Assembly (NCBI GenBank): GCA_011052165.1
Contig: DRJN01000073.1
Location: 1-12,454, forward strand
Length of the DNA stretch: 12,454 nucleotides
Reading direction: 5' to 3'
Source: Gammaproteobacteria bacterium
Lineage (GTDB): Bacteria > Pseudomonadota > Gammaproteobacteria > UBA6429 > Thiohalophilaceae
A program made the position numbers and the translations under genes. How positions within the stretch are numbered: the first letter of the stretch is position 1; every line of letters starts with the position of its first letter. The notes beneath the pieces were generated by a model that searched no databases, was not told where the DNA came from, and was given only the letters and a program-made list of their open reading frames with translations. Positions 1-10,200 of this stretch are shown piece by piece.

Positions 1-239
1 GGATCGGTCTTGGTTTTTAAGCGGCCCGCTTCGTAGGTATAGGTCCAGCTGTTACCGCGTACATCCTTGGCGGTGCTTAGACCGTCCTGCGTGTAGAGGT
101 ATTCGACCCGACGGCCGGCATAATCCCGTACAACCGTCACCTGATTGTCGGCATTGTATTCGTACCACAGGATTTGCCTGCCCTGGTGATCGAACACACC
201 TCTCAAGCGGTTTTCAGCATCGTACTTCAGCGTGACTTT
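1..239 (-). repeat. YD (RHS) repeat region, first units
   Basis: From about residue 190 to the left edge the RHS protein shows successive units of roughly 20 residues with the Y-D/N-x-x-G/N-R/Q signature: KYDAENRLRGVFDHQGRQI, WYEYNADNQVTVVRDYAGRR, EYLYTQDGLSTAKDVRGNSW and TYTYEAGRLKTKTD. This is the classical RHS/YD pattern, in which each unit adds a strand to a spiral beta-sheet. The array is cut by the window edge, so the number of units and the tip cannot be stated. Confidence 0.88.
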
Positions 240-806
240 AATATCATTGCGATCACCGTAGACCATCGGCCGGTTTCCCAGATAGTCGATCCAGTTCCCC
301 TTGCGGTCTTCCCATCGTGCGCGCAACACATTTCCGCTCTCGTCCTTTTCAAGAATACGGATGATCTCGTTCAAAGTCGCATTTCCAAAAAGATCGGAAT
401 TAGTGGGCGACGTAAGCGTGGCAGTGGCGCGTTCTATTTCGCAAAGCTTTTTAATACTGGGGGTATTGCTCACATACCCAACACCCGCACCCAGCCCACC
501 GCCACCACCACTGATTTGTTGCGCGCAGGTACCCTCGCGGTATGTGTATTGCAATGGCGCCCAGCGCCGGTTGATAAACCAGCGCTTGTCATCGCCATCC
601 CAAGTCCGTATGACGCGTACATAACCGCCTAACACCTTAACCCGGAGGTCTTCAAACTTTTCGCTGTGCTTCCCAAACGTCGGACCAGCCGCCTGAACCA
701 GTAACGACCACGCGCTCAACATAAATCCCACGATCAGCCACCCAGCCATTCGGCTTAAGCCACGTCCGACTGTCATTGTGTCTGTAGTCGTTGTCATTTT
801 ATTCAT
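1..806 (-). CDS. RHS/YD-repeat protein with N-terminal signal peptide, 3' end outside the window
   Basis: The first 268 residues are visible, starting at ATG 806-804. Residues 1-40 form a Sec-type signal peptide with a late hydrophobic core (WLIVGFMLSAWSLLVQA) and probable cleavage after VQA or QAA. Residues 41 to about 188 form a non-repeat domain containing DLRVKVLGGYVRVIRTWDG, two cysteines (94 and 122) and a glycine run (99-104). YD repeats begin near residue 190 (KYDAENRLRG, WYEYNADNQVT, EYLYTQDGLST, TYTYEAGRLKT) and continue off the left edge. RHS proteins generally build a hollow beta-shell enclosing a variable C-terminal toxin; that part is not seen, so the activity is unknown. The signal peptide and lack of a PAAR region suggest Sec export rather than T6SS delivery (inference). 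A weak Shine-Dalgarno (GAGTAGG, 817-823) lies 10 bases upstream. ATGs at 797, 776 and 749 are possible alternative starts; the first was chosen for the upstream motif. Confidence 0.9.
   Translation of the reverse strand, partial: MNKMTTTTDTMTVGRGLSRMAGWLIVGFMLSAWSLLVQAAGPTFGKHSEKFEDLRVKVLGGYVRVIRTWDGDDKRWFINRRWAPLQYTYREGTCAQQISGGGGGLGAGVGYVSNTPSIKKLCEIERATATLTSPTNSDLFGNATLNEIIRILEKDESGNVLRARWEDRKGNWIDYLGNRPMVYGDRNDIKVTLKYDAENRLRGVFDHQGRQILWYEYNADNQVTVVRDYAGRRVEYLYTQDGLSTAKDVRGNSWTYTYEAGRLKTKTD
690..806 (-). other. Signal peptide of the RHS protein
   Basis: Residues 1-39 of the RHS protein comprise a long, Thr-rich n-region (MNKMTTTTDTMTVGRGLSRM), then the hydrophobic stretch AGWLIVGFMLSAWSLLV, then QAA-GP. 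A signal peptidase I site after VQA or QAA fits the small-x-small rule. The 20-residue n-region is long and contains Met at positions 4, 11 and 20. A start at Met20 (749) would leave a core with almost no charged n-region, so one of the earlier starts is more likely. No lipobox cysteine is present. Confidence 0.75.
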
Positions 807-883
807 GGTTGTTATGCCTACTCAATCTTGCTTGCACAGACGTCCCACCCTGGATGGTGAAAGTTCATATGCCTACCTTTGCT
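807..883 (-). promoter_or_regulatory. Short spacer between giant gene and RHS gene; no terminator seen
   Basis: These 77 bases separate the TAA of the giant gene from the ATG of the RHS gene. I find no GC-rich hairpin followed by a T run on either strand, so read-through and an operon are likely. The only palindrome-like segment, around 847-860, has a four-base stem. The nine bases TATGCCTAC (plus strand) occur twice, at 813-821 and 868-876. The 868-876 copy overlaps the first base of a 16-codon ORF (868-818) that has an AAGG Shine-Dalgarno-like element seven bases upstream and ends 11 bases before the RHS start codon. Whether that small ORF is translated is unknown. Confidence 0.45.
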
Positions 884-1240
884 TTAGAAATCCGGCCCAC
901 TGGGACCACTACCCCCACCGGCACCATTACCGCCGGATCCACCACCCGCACAGCATCTTCCATCCGGGCAAGGCGTCGGGCAACTGGTACCCGACATGGA
1001 CGAGTAGTCCGGTCCACCGGAACTACCGCCCCTGCCGCCACTGTCACCACGACTACCAGTATTACTGTACCAAGGACTGCCGCCGGTACCGCCGCAACTG
1101 GAACCGGAGGCCGGTCCAAACCAGCTGGTGCCGGATGAACCACCCGTAGTGGTTCCATTGGCGCAGGTATAGTCGTACTGAACGTTGCCGCCGTTGCTGT
1201 ACGCACCACAGCCGCCGCCGGTGCCGGTACCATCCGGATT
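884..1240 (-). other. Gly/Ser-rich C-terminal tail with seven cysteines
   Basis: The last 118 residues change abruptly from beta-sandwich sequence to low complexity: NPDGTGTGGGCGAYSNGGNV, YDYTCANGTTTGGSSG, then glycine-serine runs, then SCPTPCPDGRCCAGGG and GPSGPDF before the stop. Cysteines fall in GGGC, YTC, SSC and SCPTPCPDGRCC, seven in all. The DNA frame runs straight through from the preceding domain, so I see no sign of a frameshift. The tail may be a disulfide-bonded or metal-binding end, or a flexible linker towards a partner; function unknown. Confidence 0.75.
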
Positions 1241-4200
1241 AAATGGAGCCAGGGCGGTGATACGGTAGGGAATCACCAGACTGCCTTTGGCATCCAGGAA
1301 GTCCGGCAGGCCCTGCTGGAATTCGTACTTGTAGTAGGCATCCGACTCGGGTAGCTGGAAGGTCAGGTTGTCGGCGCGTACCAAACCGTAGTTGGTGACG
1401 CGCAGCTCGCCGTTGAAGACATCTCCGACCTGCATATCGGGCAGCGCGACGCTGCTCGGTTGCATGACCACCACGGCGGCGGGCACGTCGGTTTCGAACG
1501 TGGCTTGCAGGGTGATCTGGTATTTATCCTCAATGGTGATCTCCGTCACCGACCATTCTATGGTGATCAGGTTGTAGTTGAGGAAGATGTCTTCCGTGCC
1601 GGTCACACCCGGTTTGATGGTGAAGCGGCCCGACAGGTCTTCATGGTTCGATGCACTGGCACGGAAGCGATAGCGGCCGGCCGGCAGGTTCTGAAAGAAG
1701 GCTTCACCGCTCGGGTCGGTGGTCAGCTCGCCTTCGTTGGCAAGATTGATTTCGTGCTGGTAGCGAACCCTTGCGCCCGCCAGGCCGGGGACCGGTACGC
1801 CATTAGCGTCCAGTGTGGCGGTGTAGATATCGGAGGTCTTAAACAGGACGCCGCCGATGCCGGACTGGGTGACCACGACAAAGATGTTGATATCCACGGT
1901 GGGGTTGTTGGCGCTGCTGACGCGCAGTTTGAACTGGTAGTTGTCCTCGATCACCGTATTGGCCGGGCTGGCGGCGATCTGGATTTCCCGTTTGTCGCCG
2001 ACGGCCAGATCGCCCTGGTCGGCCTGCGACAGCAGCTTCATCCAGCTCGGCGGCGGGTTGTCATTCATGTCCAGCAGTTCGACAGTCACACCGGTCATGG
2101 CCGCCAGGCCGGTGTTTTCGAGGGTGATGCTTTCCTGGACGGCGCTGTCGTACACCACGCCGGTTTCGACAAAGTTGGGCTTGAAGCTCAGGTAGGGTCG
2201 CGCTTCCGACAAGCGGTAGTCGATTTGCACCAGTCCCAGAACCGCGGCACCACTCTCGTCGCTGAGCAGGCGCAGGTACAGGGTGCCGGTTTCAGCTGCC
2301 GTATTATTGCCCACGATGGTGAACGGCAGTTTTGCGGACTGCTGCGATGCCAGGTTGATCGGCGCACCCAGGGTGACGGTGACGCCCGGCGGTAATTCGC
2401 TCGAGGGCTGATCGGTGGCGTCTATGGCCAAGCGTAGATTGGTTGCAGTGGTGCCCTCGCCTGCGGTTGCCTTGACCACGTCGAACGCTTGTTGGACGTT
2501 CTTCGGCAGGTTGAGAATCAGTTGCGCCGGCGACAGGGTGACCCGGCTGATGGTGAAGCGCCCCTGGGCGGGCCGCGCCAGGATGTCCGGATGAATCGCC
2601 GAAACGTCGAAGATACCCGATTCGCCCGCCAGTGGGTTGAACACATAGCTGTAGTCACCGTTGGCGTCGGTGACGACATCGGCGACGCGTTCAAAGCCGT
2701 TGACCACTACCACGATGCGCACGGGCACGATACCGACCGGGCTGCCGGTGATGCGATCCAGGGCCTGACCGGTAATAGTGATCGGCTCGCCACCAAAGGA
2801 GGCTTGCGGTGCCACACCGGTGACGGTGGCCGTGTAAGCCGTGTCGCTGAGAATTGCCGCCTGGCTGCTGTTCATGCCGGCAATGCTGACGGCGTCGCTT
2901 TGCCCCAGGTGGTAGTGCAGCCGATCGATTTCCAGCTCGACCGAGACAGCGTCCGGGGCGCTTTCCGGGATCGGCAGGCCGAACCAGTCGCTGGTGAAGG
3001 CTTCGCCGGCCGCTATGCGGGCGACGGTCCGGCCGTTGGTCAGGGTGATGACGTTATTCAGCGGTTGCATGAAGGCTTCGGTGGACAGGACGTTGCCGTC
3101 AACGTCCCTCAGTAGGAAGCGGATTTCATTAGAGGCCGCCTGGGCATTATTGCGTGCGGTCTGGATTTCAATCTCGACATCGCTGGTGTTGGTCAGTGTG
3201 AAGCGCACCTGCCCGGCCGTGTTGCGCGTCAGTTCCTGGGTCTCGACACGCAGTAACAGGGCATCTTCATTCACGGCGATAGTCTGGTTACGGACGATAT
3301 CGATCTGTTCGCCCGTCTGCGGGCGCACTTCCAGCGTGGTGATCATGGGCGAAGGATCGACCAGGTCGGCAAAGCCACCGACGATCATCGGCACCGTCCG
3401 GGTCTCACCCGCCGCCAGGCTGAAGCTCTGCGAGGCGTGCAGGTGTCCGCCGACGTCGACACGCAGGCGGATGGTGTCGACGCTGTCCGGTCCGGTATTG
3501 CCGATGTCGAATACCAGGCGGTTCATGATGCCGCGATTCAGGCTGCTGTCAGCCGATAGCGCGGCGGTCAGTTGCGGCAGAGTCACGCTGCGGCCGACAC
3601 TTTCAACCGCGTTGCTATCGATGGCGGTAACCGTATAGATACGCGTATTGTTGGTGTAGGCGGTATCCGTGTAGCTGGTCGCGGTTAACAAGGCAGCGTT
3701 CAGCTGTGTTTCCTGGTTGGCGCCCAGGAACAGGTTGTAACCGTCGATGTTGGTGCCGGTGTGCGACCAGCTGATAACCGGTGCAGCGGTATCCTGCTGC
3801 ACGACTTTCAAGGTGGCCACCGGGTACAGGTCGACATTCAGGTAACCGTCGTTGGACGGCTGAGATTCGTTGCCGGCGGCATCCACCGCAGTGGCGACAT
3901 AGGCCGGTGCATTTTTATCCGGGCTGTTGTCGATATAGCCCAGCTGCCCCTGAGAGTTGGGCACGATACCGGTCTGAATTGGCGTCAAGCCATTCACACT
4001 GACCAGGGTGGTGCCGTTGGAACGGTAAACGTTATAGGTCAGGTCCAGGGTGGCACTGACGGGTGCATCCCAGGTGGCCTGGATACCGGCGCCGACCAGT
4101 TGTAACGCAAAGTTCAGCGGCGCATCCGGCACCGTTGCGTCGGCGGTTACGGTTACGGTATTGCTTTGAGCGCTGACTGATTCCTGACCGTTTTCCTGAC

Positions 4201-7200
4201 GGACACTGGCGACGGTGTAGGTGATATCCCCTTCCAGCCCGGTGACATCGTCGTAACTGGTGGCAGTGACGCGGGCGTATTCAGTCAGCCCGGGTTCAGC
4301 CGGCGCCTGGCGGTAGATCTGGTACTCCGGCGCACCTTCAACCGCTTGCCATTCGAGGCGCACCACACCGCCCGGCAGCGCCACCGCGGTCAGGTTGTTG
4401 GGTGCCGCCAGCGGCGGCAGGTCGCCCTGGTAGACCTGGAAGCTGTTGCTGACTCTGATGGCATTGCTCAGGTTACCCAGGTCATCGACAGCGATGAACT
4501 GGAATTGCAGGTTCTCGACTTCGGTCAGGCCGGCGTCGGCCGGTAACTGGAAGCTGCCGCGCCAGCTCTGCGCGCTCAGTTGTACCAGGTTGGCGATATC
4601 GGTTTGCAGACGGCCGGCTGCGGATAGCAGGTAGGACAGTTGCGGATTCTGACCTGCCGGTGTGGCATCGTCCAGATCGAGGGTAACACTGACGGTCACC
4701 GGATCCAGCTGATCGTTCTTGATCGGTGCGCTGGGCGCGACAGTCAGAACAGTGATCGCCGGGCCGTCGCTATCGATCTCGACCGAAGCGCCCACGTCGA
4801 CCAGGCTGCCGCGGTTGCCCACCTGATCGCGTGACGAGAATACGGCGTATGCGGTGCCGGTTATGGTGGCATCGGTGATATCGAACCAGCCGGTATAAGC
4901 CGTATCGGTCTGGCGCGACAGGCTGACGGACATCGGTACGCCACCGCTCGGTGTAATACTCAGGAACGGCGTGGTCAGCAGCGGCTCACTGACGGTTACG
5001 CTGACATCGACACGGCCCGGGGCCATGCGTCCGGTTGCCACATCGAACACACCGGACGGCGTATAGGCGATTTCCGTGGCGCGCGGCGCCACACTGTCCG
5101 CCGTACCGATGACTTCGTTGGAAGGCAGGCTCGGTGTGTCGACATCGTTGACGGCAACGACCCGGTAGTAATAGTCGCCGTCTGCGCTCGGCAGGTCGTC
5201 GAAACGGTTAATCATTAATGGCGCACTGTTAACCGGTGTGGCCTGTGTAATGTCGGCAAATGATATACCGGAACGGTACAGGGCGTAGCTGACCACGCGC
5301 GGGTCGCTGGACAGGGTCCAGGACAGGGCAATCTGGCCGTTTTCTTTGGACAGGGCGGTCAGACCGGTGGGGGCATCCGGGACGCTGGTATCGTAGTCAA
5401 CCGTGACCGGCGCACTCTGCGGGCCGAGTCCGCCGCGGTTTTGCGCGGCAACGGTAATGGCGTTGCTGCCCGGTGTCAGCGTGATATTGGTGCTGAACTG
5501 CCCGCTACTGCCGACACTGATCGGCGTACCCGTCTGGCTGGCGTTGATATAGACCCATGCTTCGGTTTGCGACTCCGCGGTGCCACTGACGGTTATGGTC
5601 GGCTGATTGGTGGCTTCGCCGTCACTGGGCGCAGTGATCACCGGTGCACCAGGCGCCGCCAGGGCTACGCTGAGACTCAGGCTGAGGTCGGTCCTGTTTT
5701 CCAGGGTATCAAAGGCGGAGATAGTCAGCGTATGGGCACCGTCAATGAAATCGACGATATTCCAGTTGGCCGAGTAACCGTCGGCGCCGTTGGTGTCCAT
5801 CGCCAGCCGGGTGCCGTCGACATCGAACAGCACACGGCTGATACCCGACTCATCGTCAACGCTGACCGCAATGCTGCCTGCCCGGGTGATAGTGTCGCCG
5901 TTGTTCAGCGGGCTGGCGTTGTAGGTGACGTTGCTTAGGGTCGGGCCATCCAGATCGGATTCCGGTGTTGCGGGTACCGTGCTGACTGCCTTGCTTTCAC
6001 CTTGCGAGGTATTAATGGTGGTAACCGCGAAGTAGTAGATCGTGCCGTTGGTCAGGCCTGCCAACTGTGTGGTGACCACGCTATTGCCGACCACCAGACT
6101 GGGCGTCATCGCCGTGACATCGGTGAAATCGCTGGTTGCGGCGTAAATCGCATACTGGCCGACGTACTGTGCGGGGGCGACCGGCGTCCAGAACAATTCC
6201 ACGCGGCTGCTTAACGGATTGGCGCTCAGACCGATCGGATTGGGTAACAGCGTGACACCGGTGATGCTGACACCGGTACTTTCATTATCTTCGTTATCGT
6301 AAGTGGTGACACGAATCGGATAAGCCGTTGCTGCTGTAAGTGTATTGATGGTATACGACGTGGCCAGGCTCACGTCGGTGGCACTGCCGCCATTGAAGTA
6401 CACGCGATAGCCCGCCAGATCTCCCTTGCTGTCAGCTGAAGCGGTCCATTGGATGATCAGGCTGTCTGCGGCTGCATTGACATTCAGATTGGTCACTTCT
6501 TCCGGTGCCTGCGTGTCCGCCGTCGCGACGCTCACGGTAGTAACCGTGAGATTGGCATTGCCGAAGGTATCGGTCGCAACCACGGCGAAGTAATACTGCT
6601 GGCCGCGTATCAGCCCGCTGGCGACATAGGATTTGTTGCCGGCCGGGACCGTGGCGATCGCGGTTGCGGTACCGGCATCGGTGAAGTCAGCGCCACTGAT
6701 GTATATCGTGTAGAACTGAATGTCGTTGCCGTTCGCTACTTCATTATAATTGCTCCAGTCGAGCGCGGCCTGGGTTCCGTCGCCGATACCATTTGCCGTT
6801 GGAATGACCGGCCCCGGCGCGCTGTTGTCATAGGTAATACTGACACTACCGGCCACACTGGTATTGCCGGCACGGTCGCGGGCACGAATGGCGAAGCTGT
6901 TGAGACCCTGGTTCAGCGACGCTGTGTAGGACCAGGTGGTTGCGGCGCTGTTACCGACGACCTGTACGCCGTCGACCAGTATGGCCGCGTTGGCTTCCTT
7001 GGTTCCGGACAGTACCTGCTGGTTAACACTGGTGGTTGCCGGCAGCGGGTCGATCACCGGTGTCTGCGGCGGAGTCTGGTCGATGATGAAGGTTATGTTG
7101 GCAATCCCGGACTGCAGGCCGGCATTGTCGACCAGCTGGATCGATGCCTGGTAACTGTCTTCCAGGAACTGTATGTCCGGTGTAAAGGATAAGGTCGTAC

Positions 7201-10200
7201 CGTTAATCGTCCAGTTACCGCTTAGCGGCGATCCGCCCTTGTTGACCGTCAGGCTTGAAGCATTGAGATCCAGTCCACTGCCGGTTTCTATGAAACCGAT
7301 ATCCAGACTGTTGGGTACAGTGTTTATGTAGCTGCCGCTGACCGGCACGCTGGCGCCGATTACCGGTGCAACACTATCGACGTAGATACGCACGGTAACC
7401 GAGGCGGATGGGTTCTGATTGACATCTTTGGCAAAGATAACCAGGTCGTTCAACCCTTGTGACAGTACGATACTGGCTGACCAGGCGCCACTACCCAATG
7501 CCGCAATCTCGCTGCCGCCCATCCATATGGAGGTATTCGGGGTACGGTCGCCGTTCAGCACGATACTGCCGGTGGCGACGTTGCTGACGGCCGGTGCCAG
7601 CGGGTAGTTGCTGATGGTGGGCGGGCCGGCCTGTATCACGAAGCTGTACAGACTGTTTTCAGGCACCATGACGTTGCTGTACAGGTCACTGCCTGCCGAA
7701 ACATTGACCTCCATGGCCGCATCCATGGCCTGGGTAAGCACAATGGACGGCGTGGTATAGGTGTCGTTGGGCAGCACGGTGCCGGACCAGGCGCCGCCGC
7801 CGGCGACGGTGGGCAGCGTACTGCCGGACCCGGTGATCGTGACCAGTGGTTCGACCGCTGTATTCATGCTGTTGCTGAACTGGACGATCACACGGTAGTC
7901 ATTGGTCACCGGAACCGGGCTTGCGGTGTTGCCACTGGCGTTGACCACCGTCGGTGGGACGTCGTCGACCAGGTTCAGCGCGATGGTATTGGCCACCGGA
8001 TTGTTTGCCGTATCCGTCAGTTGGTTGGAGGGATCGACGACCTCGTTACCGACCAGCGTAAAGCCGGTTGTCACACCGATCGAGACCTCGGTATTGCCCG
8101 CATTCCAGCGGATACGGTTGACAGTGCCGTAACTGGCGCCGCCGGGCGACATATTGGTATTGGCTTCGTTGCTGTTGTCAGACAGTGCCGTGGCCAACAT
8201 GGGCTCGCTGAAGGCAAAGATAAACCAGTCGCCGACACTTACATCGCCGCTGCCATCCGCATCGTCAAACCGCACGCCGGTCAGGCTGGGCGCTGTGAGA
8301 TCGCGCCCGGTGAGCGTTTGCACCCCGGTAACTGAATTGCCCGAAAGATCGGTAACGAACACGCTGGGCACCACCTGCTCGTCGCCAAGAATGTTGTAAC
8401 CATCGGTCACCCCGACAGTGACAGAACGGCTGTCTGCGGCCCAGGTGACAGTATTTGTTGTCCCGTAGCGGGCGCCGCCTGCGGGGCGCAGATGGGAGTT
8501 GGCGTCGATACCGCCTTGAATGACATTGGTATCCATGACGCTGTCAAAGCTGAATATATAGGTATCGCCCAACGAGAGGTTGTTACTGGCATCGACGTCG
8601 TTCCAGGTAATACCGGTAAACTGTGGCGCCACAGTATCGATCAATGACAGTAACTGCGTACCGACAGCCGCGTTGCCGAACTGGTCAGTCAGGCCAACCG
8701 GTGTCACAGCCTCTGATCCGGCAACCGTAAAGCCGGCGGTGATGGTAACGATGGCTGTTGTCCCGTCGCCTGACCAGCGTAGCTGATTGACTGTACCGTA
8801 GATCTGACCGCCATCCGTCGCCAGTTTGGTGTTGGCATCCGTGGTACCGGTGACCAGCAGACTGGCATCCATCGGCTCGGAGAACTGGAAGTGCAATTCG
8901 TCACCGAGCGATATCACTCCATCGCCGTCCAGGTCGTTAAATGCCACCTGTTCGAAGCGTGGCGGCGTAAATTCCTCGACATACTCCATCAACCGGATTT
9001 CCGGTAGCGCAGCACGGAATGACGTCGACGGGTTATCGTGTACAAACTTCAAGGTCAGGTCGCCACCGCTGTAGTAAGCCTGGGGTATGACGAATTCGTA
9101 CTGGGTAGGGACGGTTGGCATCGTCATCGACGCGTGTATTCCGTTATCTGTACCGTCGGTCAGGCTCTGGAATACGGTAGCGGGATCGCCATTATAGTAG
9201 TCTGCCCTGAGCTGGTAGCGTTTGCTCGGGTCCAGACCGGTGTAATCGATAATCACCGCGTCGGGATCGGAAACCATAGTCCGGTCCGGTGACAAACCGC
9301 CTGTGTCCCATTCGTCAGACAATGTACCCTGGACAAGTACCGGCTCTGCAATGTTGCCCGCCGATGACCCTGCTGAGGCACTGTAGTTCACATAACTGTA
9401 ATCGGTGCCCACTGTAGTCTGGAATGGTGAGAAAGTTACGTTATCACTGATTTCCGCACCGGTGCCGGCGGCGTTGGTGCCGGCGTTATACGGGCCTGTT
9501 GCGTCCGTATCGCCCCACCAGGTTTGACTGGCATCGATAGTGTTGCCGGTACCATTACGCAGCCCGAAACTGCGATTCAGGAATATCTGATTGTTTGTCG
9601 CGGTGGCATTGGCATTGGTCAGCAATTCAATACCATCGGACAAGTTACTGGAAATGCGGTTGAAGGTAAGGCTTGGATTGGAAGCGGGTTGCTCAATCCG
9701 AACCCCATCGGCACTGTTACCCCATATACGGGTGCCCGTCACGGTTGGAGATGCATTGTAGATGCGTATGCCATTGGTGGAACTGTTGGATACTTCGCTG
9801 TTTTCGACTCTTATATCCGCATTGTTGAAATACAGCGCAGCGCTGGCGGCAGCTCCCGCATAACGAACCCGGGTGTGATTCAGAACCGAGACCGGTTCCA
9901 GTACAGAGTTGTTGAACTGGATACCACCCCAATAGCCGTTGATCGGCGAGGTCTGGTTGCCATCACCATTGCTATCGCCGCCTTCGCTGTCGTCTGTGTA
10001 GGCAGTAAAGACTATTTTTTCATTGCTGGTTCCATCAGCAACCAGGCCGCCATTGACAATCATGCGCCGGCTGGAGGAAAACTTGACGATGACAGCGGGA
10101 TCCACCGTTAATATAATGTTCGTCGGCACGGTAAGATCATTGTCAACCACTAGATAGTTTCTGAGCTCATCCACTGTGCCTTTGGCCAGCACCCGGAAAC

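Noticed and set aside
1..806. T6SS-type RHS effector with PAAR domain
   Set aside because: The visible N-terminus is a Sec signal peptide followed by an unrelated domain; no PAAR motif, VgrG or chaperone gene is present in the window.
845..862. Possible hairpin CACC-ctggat-GGTG between the genes as a terminator
   Set aside because: The stem is only four base pairs, with no following T run on either strand.
865..1233. Minus-strand open frame of 122 codons overlapping the Gly/Cys tail in another frame
   Set aside because: Ala/Val/Pro-rich product of the repetitive GGN codons read out of frame. The tail frame continues directly from the previous domain and ends in a normal stop.
1460..2395. 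Plus-strand open frame of 311 codons
   Set aside because: It lies wholly antisense to domain-rich sequence of the giant gene in its high-GC part, where codon bias leaves the complementary strand open. Its translation has no recognisable fold or motif.
6449..7192. Plus-strand open frame of 247 codons, and similar ones at 2489-3115, 2994-3638 and 9524-10111
   Set aside because: All are antisense to clear FN3, Ig-like or beta-helix sequence and have Arg/Gly/Val-rich translations typical of shadow frames.
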